Shown piece after piece: positions 1-9,888 of a stretch of 14,364 bases of DNA (the first letter of the stretch is position 1; each line of letters opens with the position of its first letter). Origin of the DNA: Bacteroidota bacterium. GTDB lineage: Bacteria; Bacteroidota; Bacteroidia; Bacteroidales; GCA-2748055. The stretch covers positions 1 through 14,364 of the forward strand of contig JAUVIT010000008.1 in assembly GCA_030592605.1 (NCBI GenBank). The letters run 5' to 3'. A program made the position numbers and the translations under genes. Under the pieces are notes generated by a model that did not search any database, had not been told where the DNA came from, and saw only the letters and a program-made list of their open reading frames with translations.

Positions 1-762
1 GTTGAAAAAACCAAGGGCTATCTGCTTGCCTCTACCATGAAAAAGCAGGCCAAAGAATTCGGATGCAAGATCAAATCCAACCTGAAGATTAAATCCTATA
101 ATCTGGAGGGAGAGATCAAGCATATAGTTTTGGAAGATGGAAGAGAGTTCCATGCACGGAGCGTAATCCTTTCTCCCGGAGGAAGGCCAAGACCACTTCA
201 GATACCTGGTGAGGAGCAATTCAAGGGAAGCGGTATCTCCTACTGTGCCACCTGCGATGGGGAATTCTTCACAGGAAAAGAAGTCATTGTAGTGGGTGGA
301 GGCAACTCGGCATTGGAAGAGGCAGTTGCCCTGACCACTTACGTCGAGAAGGTTACCATTGTCCATCAATTTGATCATTTTCAAGCTTTTCAACACGCCA
401 TTGATCAGGCCCAAATGAACCCGAAGATTGAGTTTGTTATGGAGTCGGAATTACGTACCTTCTCTGGCAATGGGGTACTGCAGGAGGTTAGCCTGGAGCA
501 TCTTCCCAGCGGAAAAACCACCTCAAGGAATATTGACGGTGTCTTTATCTTTGCGGGCTATATTCCCAATACAGCTGATCTGAAAGGGATCATCAAGCTA
601 AATGAACGCAACGAAATCCTGGTAGATCAGGATATGAAGACCAGTCTGCCCGGTGTATTCGCAGCCGGCGACTGCATTCAGAAAAAATACAGGCAGGTCA
701 CCACAGCAGTAGCCGACGGCACCATCGCGTCTCTAAGTGCGGCCGAATATCTGAGATCATAA
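1..762 (+). CDS. Thioredoxin reductase-like flavoprotein, 5'-truncated by window edge
   Basis: This is a low-molecular-weight thioredoxin-reductase-type FAD/pyridine-nucleotide disulfide oxidoreductase. The frame is open from base 1 (253 visible residues), so the Met at 37 is internal and roughly 60 N-terminal residues with the first FAD-binding motif lie outside. Counting from base 1, the redox centre CATC is at residues 82-85 (bases 244-255), in the usual SYCATCDG setting. The nucleotide-binding loop VVGGGNSALEEA follows. The C-terminal FAD motif GVFAAGDC (652-675) and RQVTTAVADG follow in the expected order. Oddity: the NADPH 2'-phosphate motif HRRDxFR reads HQFDHFQ (bases 364-384), so all three arginines are replaced. 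The enzyme may use NADH or another electron donor, so I give no trxB symbol. It lies 18 bases before an OsmC-family gene on the same strand and is probably cotranscribed with it. The fold is certain; the electron donor and substrate are not. Confidence 0.9.
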   Translation, partial: VEKTKGYLLASTMKKQAKEFGCKIKSNLKIKSYNLEGEIKHIVLEDGREFHARSVILSPGGRPRPLQIPGEEQFKGSGISYCATCDGEFFTGKEVIVVGGGNSALEEAVALTTYVEKVTIVHQFDHFQAFQHAIDQAQMNPKIEFVMESELRTFSGNGVLQEVSLEHLPSGKTTSRNIDGVFIFAGYIPNTADLKGIIKLNERNEILVDQDMKTSLPGVFAAGDCIQKKYRQVTTAVADGTIASLSAAEYLRS

Positions 763-780
763 TCAAATAAACTTAGATCA

Positions 781-1203
781 ATGAAAGAAACAGAAGTAGT
801 GAGCACGAAGTGGCTGGAAAATATGGCCTTTGAGTTCGAAATCAACGGACACAATCTTATTATAGATGCCACAGAGGAAGTGGGCGGACAGGACCGCGGT
901 CCCCGTCCCAAGCCCCTGATGCTTGCAGCACTCGGAGGATGTACCAGCATGGATGTGGTTTCCATCCTGAAGAAAATGCGCGTGGAACTGAAGAGTCTGA
1001 ATGTAAATGTAGAAGGAGAACTAAGCGAGGAGCATCCCAAGCGCTTCACAAAAATGCATGTGATTTACGAAATGGAGGGAGACAATCTTCCCATGGAAAA
1101 GCTTAAGAAAGCAGTTTCACTATCCGAAGATAGGTATTGCGGTGTAAGTGCTGTCTACAAAGAGGTCATGGAGATTACCTCAGAGATTCGTATTAAGGGG
1201 TAA
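781..1203 (+). CDS. OsmC/Ohr-family thiol peroxidase-like protein
   Basis: This 140-residue protein has the normal length for the OsmC/Ohr family, whose characterised members reduce hydroperoxides through two conserved cysteines in a domain-swapped dimer. Both cysteines are present. Cys54 sits in the hallmark ALGGCTSMDVV at the start of the central helix. Cys120 sits in RYCGVSAVYKE, where most relatives have Cys-Pro or Cys-Ser. The stretch GPRPKPLMLAALGGC is typical of the YhfA-like OsmC subgroup rather than of classical Ohr, so the physiological substrate is open. The ATG at 781 is the first in frame after the reductase stop, has no Shine-Dalgarno sequence, and gives a full-length family member. 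Linkage to a CATC-type flavin disulfide reductase suggests that the neighbour could supply reducing power. That is inference: characterised Ohr proteins are recycled by dihydrolipoamide proteins. A hairpin terminator follows at 1233. Confidence 0.88.
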   Translation: MKETEVVSTKWLENMAFEFEINGHNLIIDATEEVGGQDRGPRPKPLMLAALGGCTSMDVVSILKKMRVELKSLNVNVEGELSEEHPKRFTKMHVIYEMEGDNLPMEKLKKAVSLSEDRYCGVSAVYKEVMEITSEIRIKG

Positions 1204-1232
1204 GTCCTTCCTAAAGTATGCAAATAATCTAA

Positions 1233-1272
1233 ACAGAAAGAGGCCGTCTCGCATGAGATAGCCTCTTTCTGT
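1233..1272. terminator. Hairpin terminator between convergent transcripts, probably bidirectional
   Basis: A perfect 12-bp inverted repeat, 1233-1244 (ACAGAAAGAGGC) with 1261-1272, encloses an inner 4-bp stem (1247-1250 with 1255-1258) on a GCAT loop. One mismatch and one possible G-U pair join the two into a nearly continuous helix. It lies 29 bases past the OsmC stop on the plus strand and 18 bases past the DUF3467 stop on the minus strand, between converging genes. Neither side has a classical long U run. The minus strand continues TTTAGATTATTTG, which is the more U-rich side. Terminator function is inferred from position and stem quality. Confidence 0.75.
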
Positions 1273-1290
1273 ATCAATAGATTTGGAATA

Positions 1291-1614
1291 TTAAGCCTGG
1301 CCTGCGGGTCCACCAAAATTCATCGGCATAATCGGACCACCTGGTTCGATGTTCTTCACAGGTCCATGGGCCTTCTCAAACTTCTCCACATTGTCCTTAA
1401 GAGCCATAAGCAAACGCTTTGCATGCTCAGGGGTCAGTATCACCCTTGACTTAACTTCTGCTTTGGGTACGCCCGGCATCACCCTGACAAAGTCCAGTAT
1501 AAACTCGGACGATGAGTGGGTAATGATGGCCAGGTTGGAGTAAGTGCCCTGGGCAACCTCCTCTTTCAACTCGATGTTGATCTGGTTCTTTTGCTTTTTG
1601 GCTTTATCTTCCAT
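1291..1614 (-). CDS. DUF3467-family protein downstream of rpoC
   Basis: A 107-residue protein of the DUF3467 family, which has no assigned biochemical function. The recognisable core runs from about residue 22 to 85: GTYSNLAIITHSSSEFILDF, then a Pro/Val segment with VKSRVILTPEHAKRLL, then a helix containing LKDNVEKFEKAHG. The N terminus is rich in lysine and glutamate (EDKAKKQKNQ). The C terminus is a flexible Gly/Pro/Met tail (EPGGPIMPMNFGGPAGQA). There is no signal peptide or membrane segment, so it is probably cytosolic. The ATG at 1614 lies 11 bases after the rpoC stop, so it is very probably the last gene of the rpoBC transcript. This linkage is, as far as I recall, common in Bacteroidota. 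Position suggests, but does not show, a role tied to RNA polymerase or gene expression. The hairpin at 1233-1272 lies just downstream. Confidence 0.85.
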   Translation of the reverse strand: MEDKAKKQKNQINIELKEEVAQGTYSNLAIITHSSSEFILDFVRVMPGVPKAEVKSRVILTPEHAKRLLMALKDNVEKFEKAHGPVKNIEPGGPIMPMNFGGPAGQA

Positions 1615-1625
1615 TTGTTTCAGCT

Positions 1626-4600
1626 TTATTCCTTAACAGGTTCAGTGACCTCGGCCTCTTCTGAGGCTTCCGATTTGGTCTCAACGATGCCGGATGTAAG
1701 TCGCTCATACTCCTCCTTGGAACCAACCACCAGGTTTTTGAATACCCTGGATCCTGTTCCTGCAGGGATCAGGTGACCTACGATCACATTCTCCTTGAGT
1801 CCGTCGAGGATATCTACCTTACCAAAAATGGCAGCTTCGTTCAGAACCTTGGTAGTCTCCTGGAAGGATGCAGCAGAGATGAAACTGTTGGTCTGCAGGG
1901 CGGCCTTGGTAATCCCCTGGAGCACCTGCGAGGAGGTGGCAGGAACGGCTTCCCTTGCTTCAATCAGTTTCTGGTCCTTGCGCCTCAATATGGAGTTATC
2001 GTCCCGTAGTTTACGGGCGGAAATGATCTGACCGGGTTTGTAGTCCGGAGCATCGCCCGGTTCCACCACGACCTTCTTGCCGTAGATCCAGTCATTCTCA
2101 TCCATGAAACCATGCTTATCCACCACCTGCTTCTCCAGGAATTTGGTATCGCCCGGATCCACAATCTCCACCTTACGCATCATCTGGCGTACAATGATCT
2201 CAAAGTGCTTGTCATTGATCTTCACACCCTGCATCCGGTACACCTCCTGAACCTCGTTCACGATATACTCCTGGACCATGGTGGGACCCTTAATGGCCAG
2301 GATATCGGCCGGAGTAATGGCACCATCCGAAAGTGGAATACCAGCTCTCACATAGTCATTCTCCTGTACCAGGATCTGCTTTGAAAGCGGTACCAGATAC
2401 TTCTTCACTTCACCAGCCTTGGTTGTAATGATGATTTCGCGGTTACCGCGCTTGATCTTACCAAACTCCACTTCTCCGTCAATCTCAGATACAACAGCAG
2501 GATTGGAAGGATTCCTCGCTTCAAACAGCTCGGTTACACGCGGCAGACCACCGGTGATGTCACCAGATTTACCAATAGCTCTCGGGATTTTCACAAGCAC
2601 CTCACCCGCAATCACTTTATCTCCTTCACTTACTGCAATGTGTGCTCCTACCGGCAGGTTGTAGTTTTTCACCAGCTCCCCTTTGCTATCGAGAATTCTG
2701 ATAAGCGGGTTCTTGGTACGGTCGCGGCTCTCCACAATCACCTTCTCCTTGAAACCGGTCTGTTCGTCAGACTCATCCCTGAAAGTAATTCCTTCAATCA
2801 CATTATCAAAGCCTACCTTACCAGCAGCTTCACTGATAATCAAAGCATTATATGGATCCCACTCACACATTAGGGCTCCTTTTTTCACTGTGGCTCCATC
2901 CTTTGTATAAAGTTTGGATCCGTAAGGAATAGTATGTGTAGTCAGTGCAATTCCTGTATTCTTATCTACCACCCTAAGTTCTGCAAGGCGGCCAATAACA
3001 ATTTCCACCTTATCTCCGGTCTCCGCATCTTTTGAACTTACGGTCCGCAGCTCCTCAATCTCTACAACACCATCGTACTTGGAAATCACATTGGATTCCG
3101 AAGTGATGTTGGAAGCAGTACCACCCACGTGGAAGGTACGAAGTGTAAGCTGTGTTCCCGGTTCACCGATGGACTGTGCAGCAATAACGCCGGTAGCTTC
3201 ACCCATCTGCACCATTTTACCGGTAGCCAGGTTACGTCCGTAACATTTGGCGCATACTCCCTTCTTGGATTCGCAGGTCAGTACCGAACGAATCTCCACC
3301 TGCTCGATGGGCGAATCTTCGATAATGGCTCCAAGCTCCTCAGTGACTTCTTCCCCTGAATGGATGATCAGATCACCAGAAAGCGGATGATAGATATCAT
3401 GCACGGTTGTACGGCCAAGGATTCTCTCATAAAGTGTCTCCACGACCTCCTCGTTCTTCTTAATGGCAGATGCAATTAGTCCGCGCAGGGTTCCACAATC
3501 GGGTTCCTGGATAATCACATCCTGCGATACATCCACCAAACGACGGGTAAGGTAACCAGCATCGGCTGTTTTCAGAGCCGTATCGGCAAGACCCTTACGG
3601 GCACCGTGTGTAGAAATAAAATACTCAAGTACCGAAAGTCCCTCCTTGAAGTTGGAGAGAATCGGGTTTTCAATAATCTCGGAACCGGATGAACCTGATT
3701 TCTGGGGCTTGGCCATCAGACCACGCATACCTGAAAGCTGGCGAATCTGCTCCTTGGAACCCCTCGCACCCGAGTCAAGCATCATATAGACAGGGTTGAA
3801 TCCCTGGTTATCTGTACTCAACTGCTTCATCAAAGTTTGGGTCAGACGTGCATTGGTATGTGTCCAGATATCAATAATCTGGTTATAACGTTCATTGTTT
3901 GTGATTACACCCATGTTATAAGATCCAACCACATCATCCACCTGCTTATAGCCGTCAACCACAAAAGTCTCCTTTTCGGCGGGAATGATTACATCGTCCA
4001 GGTTAAAGGAGAGTCCTCCTTTGAAAGCCATCGCGTATCCAAGACTCTTGATATCATCCAGGAACCTGGAGGTCGTGGCAGTACCTGTAATCTTCAGAAC
4101 ACGTCCGATGATATCACGCAAGGACTTCTTGGTCAGCAGTTCATTGATGAAACCAATCTCCTCGGGAACAAACTCGTTGAACAGTACGCGTCCCACGGTA
4201 GTCTCGATCAGTTCAGTCTCTCCATTCTCTCCACCCAGCTTGGGAATCCTAACCTTAATGACTGCATGCAGGTCGGCACGCTTTTCATTATAGGCAATGG
4301 TTACTTCTTCGGCCGAGTAGAAGGTCATATCTTCACCTTTAACCTTCTCCTTCTTGGTAGAACGCTTGGACTTGGTAATATAATAGAGTCCCAATACCAT
4401 GTCCTGCGAAGGAACCGCAATCGGCGCCCCGTTAGCAGGGTTCAGGATATTGTGGGAAGCCAGCATCAGAATCTGGGCTTCCAGTACAGCAGCATTTCCA
4501 AGAGGAAGGTGCACGGCCATCTGGTCACCATCAAAGTCAGCGTTGAAGGCAGTACAAACCAGCGGGTGAAGCTGGATGGCCTTTCCTTCAATCAGTTTTG

Positions 4601-5954
4601 GCTGGAAGGCCTGGATACCAAGCCTGTGCAGTGTTGGCGCACGGTTCAGCAATACAGGATGCCCCTTCAGTACATTTTCAAGGATGTCCCATACAACGGG
4701 ATCCTTACGATCCACAATCTTCTTGGCCGATTTCACAGTCTTCACAATACCGCGCTCAATCAGTTTTCGGATGATAAATGGCTTGTAGAGTTCAGCAGCC
4801 ATATCTTTTGGCAAACCGCACTCATGAAGAGCAAGTTCCGGACCAACAACAATAACCGAACGTGCCGAATAGTCGACCCGCTTACCAAGCAGGTTCTGGC
4901 GGAAACGTCCCTGCTTACCTTTCAGACTGTCTGAAAGTGACTTAAGCGGACGGTTGGCATCGGTCTTAACCGCATTTGCCTTCCTTGAGTTATCGAACAA
5001 CGAATCAACAGCTTCCTGAAGCATCCTCTTTTCATTACGGAGGATCACTTCCGGTGCCTTGATTTCAATAAGTCTCTTCAAACGGTTATTCCGGATTATC
5101 ACCCTACGATAAAGATCGTTCAGATCGGAAGTGGCAAAACGACCACCATCCAGAGGAACAAGCGGTCTCAATTCGGGCGGAATCACTGGTACAACCTTCA
5201 CAATCATCCATTCGGGACGATTGACACCTTTGGAAATACGGAAAGCTTCAACCACCTGCAGGCGCTTTAAAGCTTCGTTTTTACGCTGTTGTGAAGTCTC
5301 TGTACTGGCCTTGTGCCTGAGCGAGTATGAAAGCTCGTCCAGGTTCAGCCTTCCAAGCAAAGCGTGCAGTCCTTCGGCACCCATTCCGGCAATGAATTTA
5401 TCGGGATGGTCATCCTCCAATATCTGGTTCTCCTTGGGCAAACTGGCCAGGATATCGAGGTATTCATCTTCTGTTAAGAAATCAAGGTAATTCACACCAT
5501 CGGCCAGCTTGATACCAGGATTGATAACTACATATCTTTCATAATAGATAATGGAATCAAGCTTCTTGGTGGGAAGTCCCAGCAGGTAGCCGATTTTATT
5601 AGGTAATGAACGGAAATACCAGATATGGGCCACCGGTACAACCAGTGAAATATGACCCATCCGCTCACGACGCACCTTTTTCTCGGTTACTTCAACACCA
5701 CAACGGTCACATACGATTCCCTTATAACGGATCCGCTTATATTTACCACAATGACACTCGTAATCTTTTACCGGACCAAAAATCCTTTCGCAGAACAGAC
5801 CATCTCTTTCCGGCTTATAAGTCCGATAGTTGATGGTTTCAGGCTTGAGGACTTCCCCACTGGATCTCTCCAGGATCTCTTCTGGAGATGCCAATCCGAT
5901 GGAAATCTTGGTAAAATTGGCGCTTTTTACTTTGGTGTCTTTCCTGAATGACAT
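1626..5954 (-). CDS. rpoC: DNA-directed RNA polymerase beta' subunit
   Basis: Full-length beta' subunit, 1442 residues, forming the catalytic centre of RNA polymerase together with beta. The N-terminal zinc site uses Cys67, Cys69, Cys82 and Cys85. The Mg-binding loop NADFDGD is at residues 471-477, with Asp473, Asp475 and Asp477. The bridge helix [20 protein letters not shown] begins near 728. The second zinc site is Cys820, Cys894, Cys901 and Cys904. The trigger loop starts around 917 ([19 protein letters not shown]). It is followed, at about 946-1130, by a long insertion resembling the SI3 module of E. coli beta'. Between about 1283 and 1340 there are roughly 30-35 more residues than I recall in E. 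coli. The protein ends in an acidic tail ([18 protein letters not shown]). The ATG at 5954 matches the conserved N terminus. It lies 63 bases after rpoB, has no Shine-Dalgarno sequence, and is cotranscribed with it. Confidence 0.99.
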   Translation of the reverse strand: MSFRKDTKVKSANFTKISIGLASPEEILERSSGEVLKPETINYRTYKPERDGLFCERIFGPVKDYECHCGKYKRIRYKGIVCDRCGVEVTEKKVRRERMGHISLVVPVAHIWYFRSLPNKIGYLLGLPTKKLDSIIYYERYVVINPGIKLADGVNYLDFLTEDEYLDILASLPKENQILEDDHPDKFIAGMGAEGLHALLGRLNLDELSYSLRHKASTETSQQRKNEALKRLQVVEAFRISKGVNRPEWMIVKVVPVIPPELRPLVPLDGGRFATSDLNDLYRRVIIRNNRLKRLIEIKAPEVILRNEKRMLQEAVDSLFDNSRKANAVKTDANRPLKSLSDSLKGKQGRFRQNLLGKRVDYSARSVIVVGPELALHECGLPKDMAAELYKPFIIRKLIERGIVKTVKSAKKIVDRKDPVVWDILENVLKGHPVLLNRAPTLHRLGIQAFQPKLIEGKAIQLHPLVCTAFNADFDGDQMAVHLPLGNAAVLEAQILMLASHNILNPANGAPIAVPSQDMVLGLYYITKSKRSTKKEKVKGEDMTFYSAEEVTIAYNEKRADLHAVIKVRIPKLGGENGETELIETTVGRVLFNEFVPEEIGFINELLTKKSLRDIIGRVLKITGTATTSRFLDDIKSLGYAMAFKGGLSFNLDDVIIPAEKETFVVDGYKQVDDVVGSYNMGVITNNERYNQIIDIWTHTNARLTQTLMKQLSTDNQGFNPVYMMLDSGARGSKEQIRQLSGMRGLMAKPQKSGSSGSEIIENPILSNFKEGLSVLEYFISTHGARKGLADTALKTADAGYLTRRLVDVSQDVIIQEPDCGTLRGLIASAIKKNEEVVETLYERILGRTTVHDIYHPLSGDLIIHSGEEVTEELGAIIEDSPIEQVEIRSVLTCESKKGVCAKCYGRNLATGKMVQMGEATGVIAAQSIGEPGTQLTLRTFHVGGTASNITSESNVISKYDGVVEIEELRTVSSKDAETGDKVEIVIGRLAELRVVDKNTGIALTTHTIPYGSKLYTKDGATVKKGALMCEWDPYNALIISEAAGKVGFDNVIEGITFRDESDEQTGFKEKVIVESRDRTKNPLIRILDSKGELVKNYNLPVGAHIAVSEGDKVIAGEVLVKIPRAIGKSGDITGGLPRVTELFEARNPSNPAVVSEIDGEVEFGKIKRGNREIIITTKAGEVKKYLVPLSKQILVQENDYVRAGIPLSDGAITPADILAIKGPTMVQEYIVNEVQEVYRMQGVKINDKHFEIIVRQMMRKVEIVDPGDTKFLEKQVVDKHGFMDENDWIYGKKVVVEPGDAPDYKPGQIISARKLRDDNSILRRKDQKLIEAREAVPATSSQVLQGITKAALQTNSFISAASFQETTKVLNEAAIFGKVDILDGLKENVIVGHLIPAGTGSRVFKNLVVGSKEEYERLTSGIVETKSEASEEAEVTEPVKE

Positions 5955-6017
5955 ATAATATTGTATTAATACGTTTCTAAAACTAAAGCTGACCGGGTCT
6001 TAGCCCGTAATAGCAGA

Positions 6018-9000
6018 TTATACTAAATTTACACTGAGTCCAAGTCCGCGCAGCTCATGCAGCAACACGTTCAGTGACTCCGGAATACCGGGCATCGGCA
6101 TCGGTTCGCCTTTCACAATGGCTTCATAGGCTTTCGCCCTTCCGATTACATCATCCGACTTCACAGTCAGGATCTCCTGGAGAATATTGGCAGCGCCAAA
6201 TGCCTCCAGTGCCCAGACCTCCATTTCACCAAAACGCTGTCCACCGAACTGGGCTTTACCACCCAGAGGCTGCTGCGTAATCAGTGAGTAAGGTCCGATA
6301 CTCCTGGCGTGCATCTTGTCTTCTACCATGTGTCCCAGCTTCAGCATGTAAATCACACCCACTGTAGCCGGCTGGTCGAATCGCTCACCGGTACCTCCAT
6401 CATATAGGAAGGTCTTTCCATATCTGGGAACACCAGCTTCATCGGTCAGTTCATTGATCTGATCAATCTTGGCTCCATCAAAGATGGGAGTAGCAAACCT
6501 TTTGTCCAGTTTTAAACCAGCCCATCCAAGAACCGTCTCGTAAATCTGTCCCAGGTTCATCCTGGAAGGCACACCCAAGGGATTCAATACGATATCCACA
6601 GGCGTTCCGTCTGCCAGGAAGGGCATGTCTTCAGAACGCACGATCTTGGCAACAATACCTTTGTTCCCGTGACGTCCTGCCATCTTATCACCCACAGTGA
6701 GCTTACGCTTCTTGGCTACATATACCTTGGCAAGCTGAATAATGCCTGTTGGCAGTTCATCGCCACTGGTAATGCTATGCTTCTTCCGCTTGTAGAGTCC
6801 GTCAATCTCCTTAAACTTGATAATATAGTTATGGAGCAGGTCACGGATCAGGTTGTTTTTATGCTTATCCGTCGTCCACTTCAAAGGATTCAGGTTGGGG
6901 AAATCAAGTTCCTGCAATTGTTTCTGGGTGAACTTGGTTCCTTTAGGAATGATATCCACATTCAGGAAGTTCTTCACACCCTGTGAGGTTTTTCCGTTCA
7001 CCAGCTCGAAAAGCTTCTCAATCAACTGCACCCTGATATCAGCAATATCCTTCTGATAGGTATCATCGATTTTCTCAAGGATTTGCTTGGTAGCCGGACG
7101 TGACTTGCGCTCCTTCATGGTACGGGAAAACAGCTTCTTGTCAATTACCACCCCATAGAGTGATGGTCCTGCTTTCAGGGATGCATCTTTTACATCACCT
7201 GCCTTGTCACCAAAGATGGCTCTGAGCAATTTCTCTTCCGGAGAAGGATCTGATTCACCCTTGGGAGTGATCTTACCAATCAGGATATCACCGGGGGTTA
7301 CCTCGGCACCGATCCTGATCAAACCATTCTCATCCAGGTTCTTGGTGGCTTCCTCACTTACATTAGGAATATCTGAAGTAAGCTCTTCCAATCCGCGCTT
7401 GGTATCACGAACCTCAAGAAGGTATTCATCTACGTGAATAGAAGTAAATACATCTTCTCTTACCAGTCGCTCCGATACCACGATGGCATCCTCAAAGTTA
7501 TATCCCTTCCAGGGCATAAAGGCCACCATCAGGTTCCGGCCAAGAGCCAGTTCTCCTTGCTGAGTAGCGTAACCCTGAGTCAGGATATCACCTTTCTTCA
7601 ACTTCTGACTCTTCCTAACAATGGGATTCAGGCTTACACAGGTATTCTGGTTGGTTTTCCTGAATTTGGGAAGCTTATATCGCTTTACATCATCATCAAA
7701 CATGACAAAACGCTCCTCCTCACTGCGTTCGTAGCGAACCACAATTTCATTGGCATCTACAAACTCAACAACACCATTCTCCTCAGCCCTTACCTGCAGC
7801 CTGGAATCGCGAACCACATTCAGCTCGATTCCGGTTCCCACGATGGGAGCCTCAGGATAGATCAGAGGGACTGCCTGGCGCATCATGTTGGATCCCATGA
7901 GAGCCCTGTTTGCGTCGTCGTGCTCCAGGAAGGGGATCAATGAGGCTGCAATGGAGGCAATCTGGTTGGGAGCTACGTCCATCAACACAACATCGTCCTT
8001 CTCTGCCAGCGGATAATCCGCTTCATACCTGGCCTTCACCTTGGGATTCACAAAAGTGCCATCCGGATTGAGGGGCGCATTAGCCTGGGCAATTAATTTA
8101 TCTTCCTCTTCTTCGGCACTCAGGTAAACAATACCCTTGTTTGCCAGCTCTACCTTACCACCTTCAGTTTTCCTGTAAGGGGTCTCGATAAATCCAAGAT
8201 CGCTGATCCGTGCAAATACACAAAGCGATGAGATCAGACCAATATTTGGTCCTTCTGGAGTTTCGATGGGACAGAGCCTTCCATAGTGTGTATAGTGTAC
8301 GTCACGAACCTCGAAACCGGCACGTTCACGACTAAGACCGCCTGGTCCAAGAGCCGACATACGGCGCTTGTGAGTCATCTCGGCAAGTGGGTTGGTCTGG
8401 TCCATGAACTGTGACAACTGGTTGGTGCCAAAGAAGGAATTGATCACAGAAGAGAGTGTCTTCGAGTTGATCAGGTCCGTTGGTGTAAACACCTCGTTGT
8501 CCCGTACATTCATTCTTTCACGAATGGTTCTTGCCATCCTGGCAAGTCCAACGCTGAACTGGTTCATCAGCTGCTCTCCTACTGTACGCACCCTTCTGTT
8601 ACTCAGGTGGTCGATGTCATCCACATCGGTCTTGGAGTTGATCAGCTCAATGAGGTATTTGATAATCTGGATAATGTCTTCACGTGTCAGCACCCTTTGC
8701 TCCACAGCTGTATCAAGCCCCAGCTTTTTATTGAGCCTGTAACGGCCCACCTCACCCAGGTCATAACGCTTGTCCGAGAAGAACAGTTTATCGATCACAT
8801 CCCTGGCAGTGGTCTCATCCGGTGGTTCGGCGTTCCTGAGCTGCCTGTAAATATGCATCACAGCTTCCTTCTCCGAGTTACAGGGGTCCTTCTGGAGGGT
8901 GTTGTAAATAATGGCAAAGTCATTGATATTGGGTACATCCTTATGTAAAAGGATGGTCTTGGCTCCTGAATTGATAATCTCTTCGATATGTTCGTTTTCA

Positions 9001-9833
9001 AGAACTGTCTCCCTGTCAATGATCACCTCGTTTCGTTCGATGGAGACCACCTCACCGGTATCTTCATCCACAAAGTCTTCTATCCAGCTCTTCAGAACCC
9101 TGGCTGCCAGTGTACGGCCCACCAGTTTCTTCAGTCCGGTTTTACTTACCTTCACTTCGTCGGCAAGACCAAAGATCTCCAGCACATCTTTATCACTTTC
9201 ATAGCCTATGGCCCGAAGCAGTGTGGTGACGGGTAATTTCTTTTTACGATCGATGTATGCATACATCACATTGTTGATGTCTGTAGCAAATTCGATCCAT
9301 GATCCTTTGAACGGAATAATCCTGGCGGAGTAGAGCTTGGTTCCATTGGCATGGACACTCTGTCCGAAGAATACACCGGGCGAACGGTGCAGCTGGCTTA
9401 CAACCACCCTTTCGGCCCCATTGATTATGAAAACACCCCTTTCGGTCATGTAGGGCACCGTACCCAGGTATACATCCTGAATAACAGTGTCAAAGTCTTC
9501 ATGTTCCGGATCAGTACAGTAGAGTTTTAACTTAGCCTTAAGAGGTACACTAAAAGTTAGTCCCCTTTCGACACACTCATCAATGGAGTACCTGGGTGGA
9601 TCGATGGTATAATCGATAAACTCCAGTACAAAATTGTTTCGGGTATCAGTAATGGGAAAATTATCCTGGAAAACCTGGTACAAACCTTCGTCGTTCCGGT
9701 TCTCAGGAGTGGTTTCCATCTGAAAGAAATCATGAAATGATTTCAGTTGAACTTCCAGAAAATCAGGGTATTCCAACTGATTTTTAATGGAAGCAAAACT
9801 TATACGTTCTTGATTTTTATTTGGCATTGACAT
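6018..9833 (-). CDS. rpoB: DNA-directed RNA polymerase beta subunit
   Basis: Full-length beta subunit, 1271 residues, the second catalytic subunit of RNA polymerase. The N terminus ([18 protein letters not shown]) and the segment near residues 161-182 ([19 protein letters not shown]) are typical of Bacteroidota. The rifampicin pocket spans about 470-495. Its key positions are unmutated: Gln475, Asp478, His488 and Ser493 correspond to E. coli Q513, D516, H526 and S531. [12 protein letters not shown] at 1048-1059 carries the conserved active-site lysines and arginine. The C-terminal clamp region that contacts beta' is at about 1178-1211 ([20 protein letters not shown]). An insertion resembling SI2 lies around 880-1040. 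Two starts are possible, at 9833 (MSMPNKNQ) or at 9827 (MPNKNQ). The upstream one is listed, but the choice is not decided by a ribosome site. The upstream spacer holds a strong hairpin. Confidence 0.99.
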   Translation of the reverse strand: MSMPNKNQERISFASIKNQLEYPDFLEVQLKSFHDFFQMETTPENRNDEGLYQVFQDNFPITDTRNNFVLEFIDYTIDPPRYSIDECVERGLTFSVPLKAKLKLYCTDPEHEDFDTVIQDVYLGTVPYMTERGVFIINGAERVVVSQLHRSPGVFFGQSVHANGTKLYSARIIPFKGSWIEFATDINNVMYAYIDRKKKLPVTTLLRAIGYESDKDVLEIFGLADEVKVSKTGLKKLVGRTLAARVLKSWIEDFVDEDTGEVVSIERNEVIIDRETVLENEHIEEIINSGAKTILLHKDVPNINDFAIIYNTLQKDPCNSEKEAVMHIYRQLRNAEPPDETTARDVIDKLFFSDKRYDLGEVGRYRLNKKLGLDTAVEQRVLTREDIIQIIKYLIELINSKTDVDDIDHLSNRRVRTVGEQLMNQFSVGLARMARTIRERMNVRDNEVFTPTDLINSKTLSSVINSFFGTNQLSQFMDQTNPLAEMTHKRRMSALGPGGLSRERAGFEVRDVHYTHYGRLCPIETPEGPNIGLISSLCVFARISDLGFIETPYRKTEGGKVELANKGIVYLSAEEEEDKLIAQANAPLNPDGTFVNPKVKARYEADYPLAEKDDVVLMDVAPNQIASIAASLIPFLEHDDANRALMGSNMMRQAVPLIYPEAPIVGTGIELNVVRDSRLQVRAEENGVVEFVDANEIVVRYERSEEERFVMFDDDVKRYKLPKFRKTNQNTCVSLNPIVRKSQKLKKGDILTQGYATQQGELALGRNLMVAFMPWKGYNFEDAIVVSERLVREDVFTSIHVDEYLLEVRDTKRGLEELTSDIPNVSEEATKNLDENGLIRIGAEVTPGDILIGKITPKGESDPSPEEKLLRAIFGDKAGDVKDASLKAGPSLYGVVIDKKLFSRTMKERKSRPATKQILEKIDDTYQKDIADIRVQLIEKLFELVNGKTSQGVKNFLNVDIIPKGTKFTQKQLQELDFPNLNPLKWTTDKHKNNLIRDLLHNYIIKFKEIDGLYKRKKHSITSGDELPTGIIQLAKVYVAKKRKLTVGDKMAGRHGNKGIVAKIVRSEDMPFLADGTPVDIVLNPLGVPSRMNLGQIYETVLGWAGLKLDKRFATPIFDGAKIDQINELTDEAGVPRYGKTFLYDGGTGERFDQPATVGVIYMLKLGHMVEDKMHARSIGPYSLITQQPLGGKAQFGGQRFGEMEVWALEAFGAANILQEILTVKSDDVIGRAKAYEAIVKGEPMPMPGIPESLNVLLHELRGLGLSVNLV
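8349..8426 (-). other. rpoB: Rifampicin-resistance-determining region of RpoB, wild-type residues
   Basis: Residues 470-495 of RpoB align without gaps to E. coli 508-533. All classical resistance positions carry the sensitive residue: Gln475, Asp478, His488 and Ser493. The differences seen (Thr for Asn518, Ala for Ser522, Met for Ile524 and Ile530) are conservative and I do not recognise them as resistance changes. From this gene alone the strain is predicted to be sensitive at the target. Confidence 0.85.
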
Positions 9834-9839
9834 CGCGTT

Positions 9840-9855
9840 TTAATCCGTGGATTAA
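9840..9855 (-). repeat. 16-base palindrome just upstream of rpoB
   Basis: TTAATCC and GGATTAA are perfect 7-base arms separated by two bases. The element ends 6 bases before the rpoB ATG at 9833. As RNA it could only form a weak AU stem (5 bp with a 6-base loop). As DNA it is a two-fold-symmetric site of the size of a small operator. It occupies the place where the ribosome must load. No function is shown, and AT-rich palindromes of this length can arise by chance. Confidence 0.35.
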
Positions 9856-9888
9856 GGATTGAATTATAAAACTGCAAAAGGCCTAGAA

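Noticed and set aside
37..762. Start of the reductase at the Met at base 37
   Set aside because: The frame stays open to base 1, and the conserved N-terminal FAD domain would be missing, so the gene is cut by the window edge, not short.
3837..4934. Long open frame (365 codons) on the plus strand opposite rpoC
   Set aside because: It lies entirely antisense to conserved rpoC codons, its translation resembles no family I know, and open antisense frames are a common by-product of codon bias in highly expressed genes.
5963..5972. Ten-base palindrome GTATTAATAC between rpoB and rpoC
   Set aside because: It is short and AT-rich, with no second copy noticed. Chance occurrence is likely.
5995..6008. 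Small CGGG/CCCG hairpin in the rpoB–rpoC spacer
   Set aside because: The stem has only four pairs around a six-base loop and no U tract follows, which is too weak to call a terminator or regulator.
8349..8426. Possible rifampicin resistance in rpoB
   Set aside because: All classical target residues (Gln475, Asp478, His488, Ser493) are the sensitive type.
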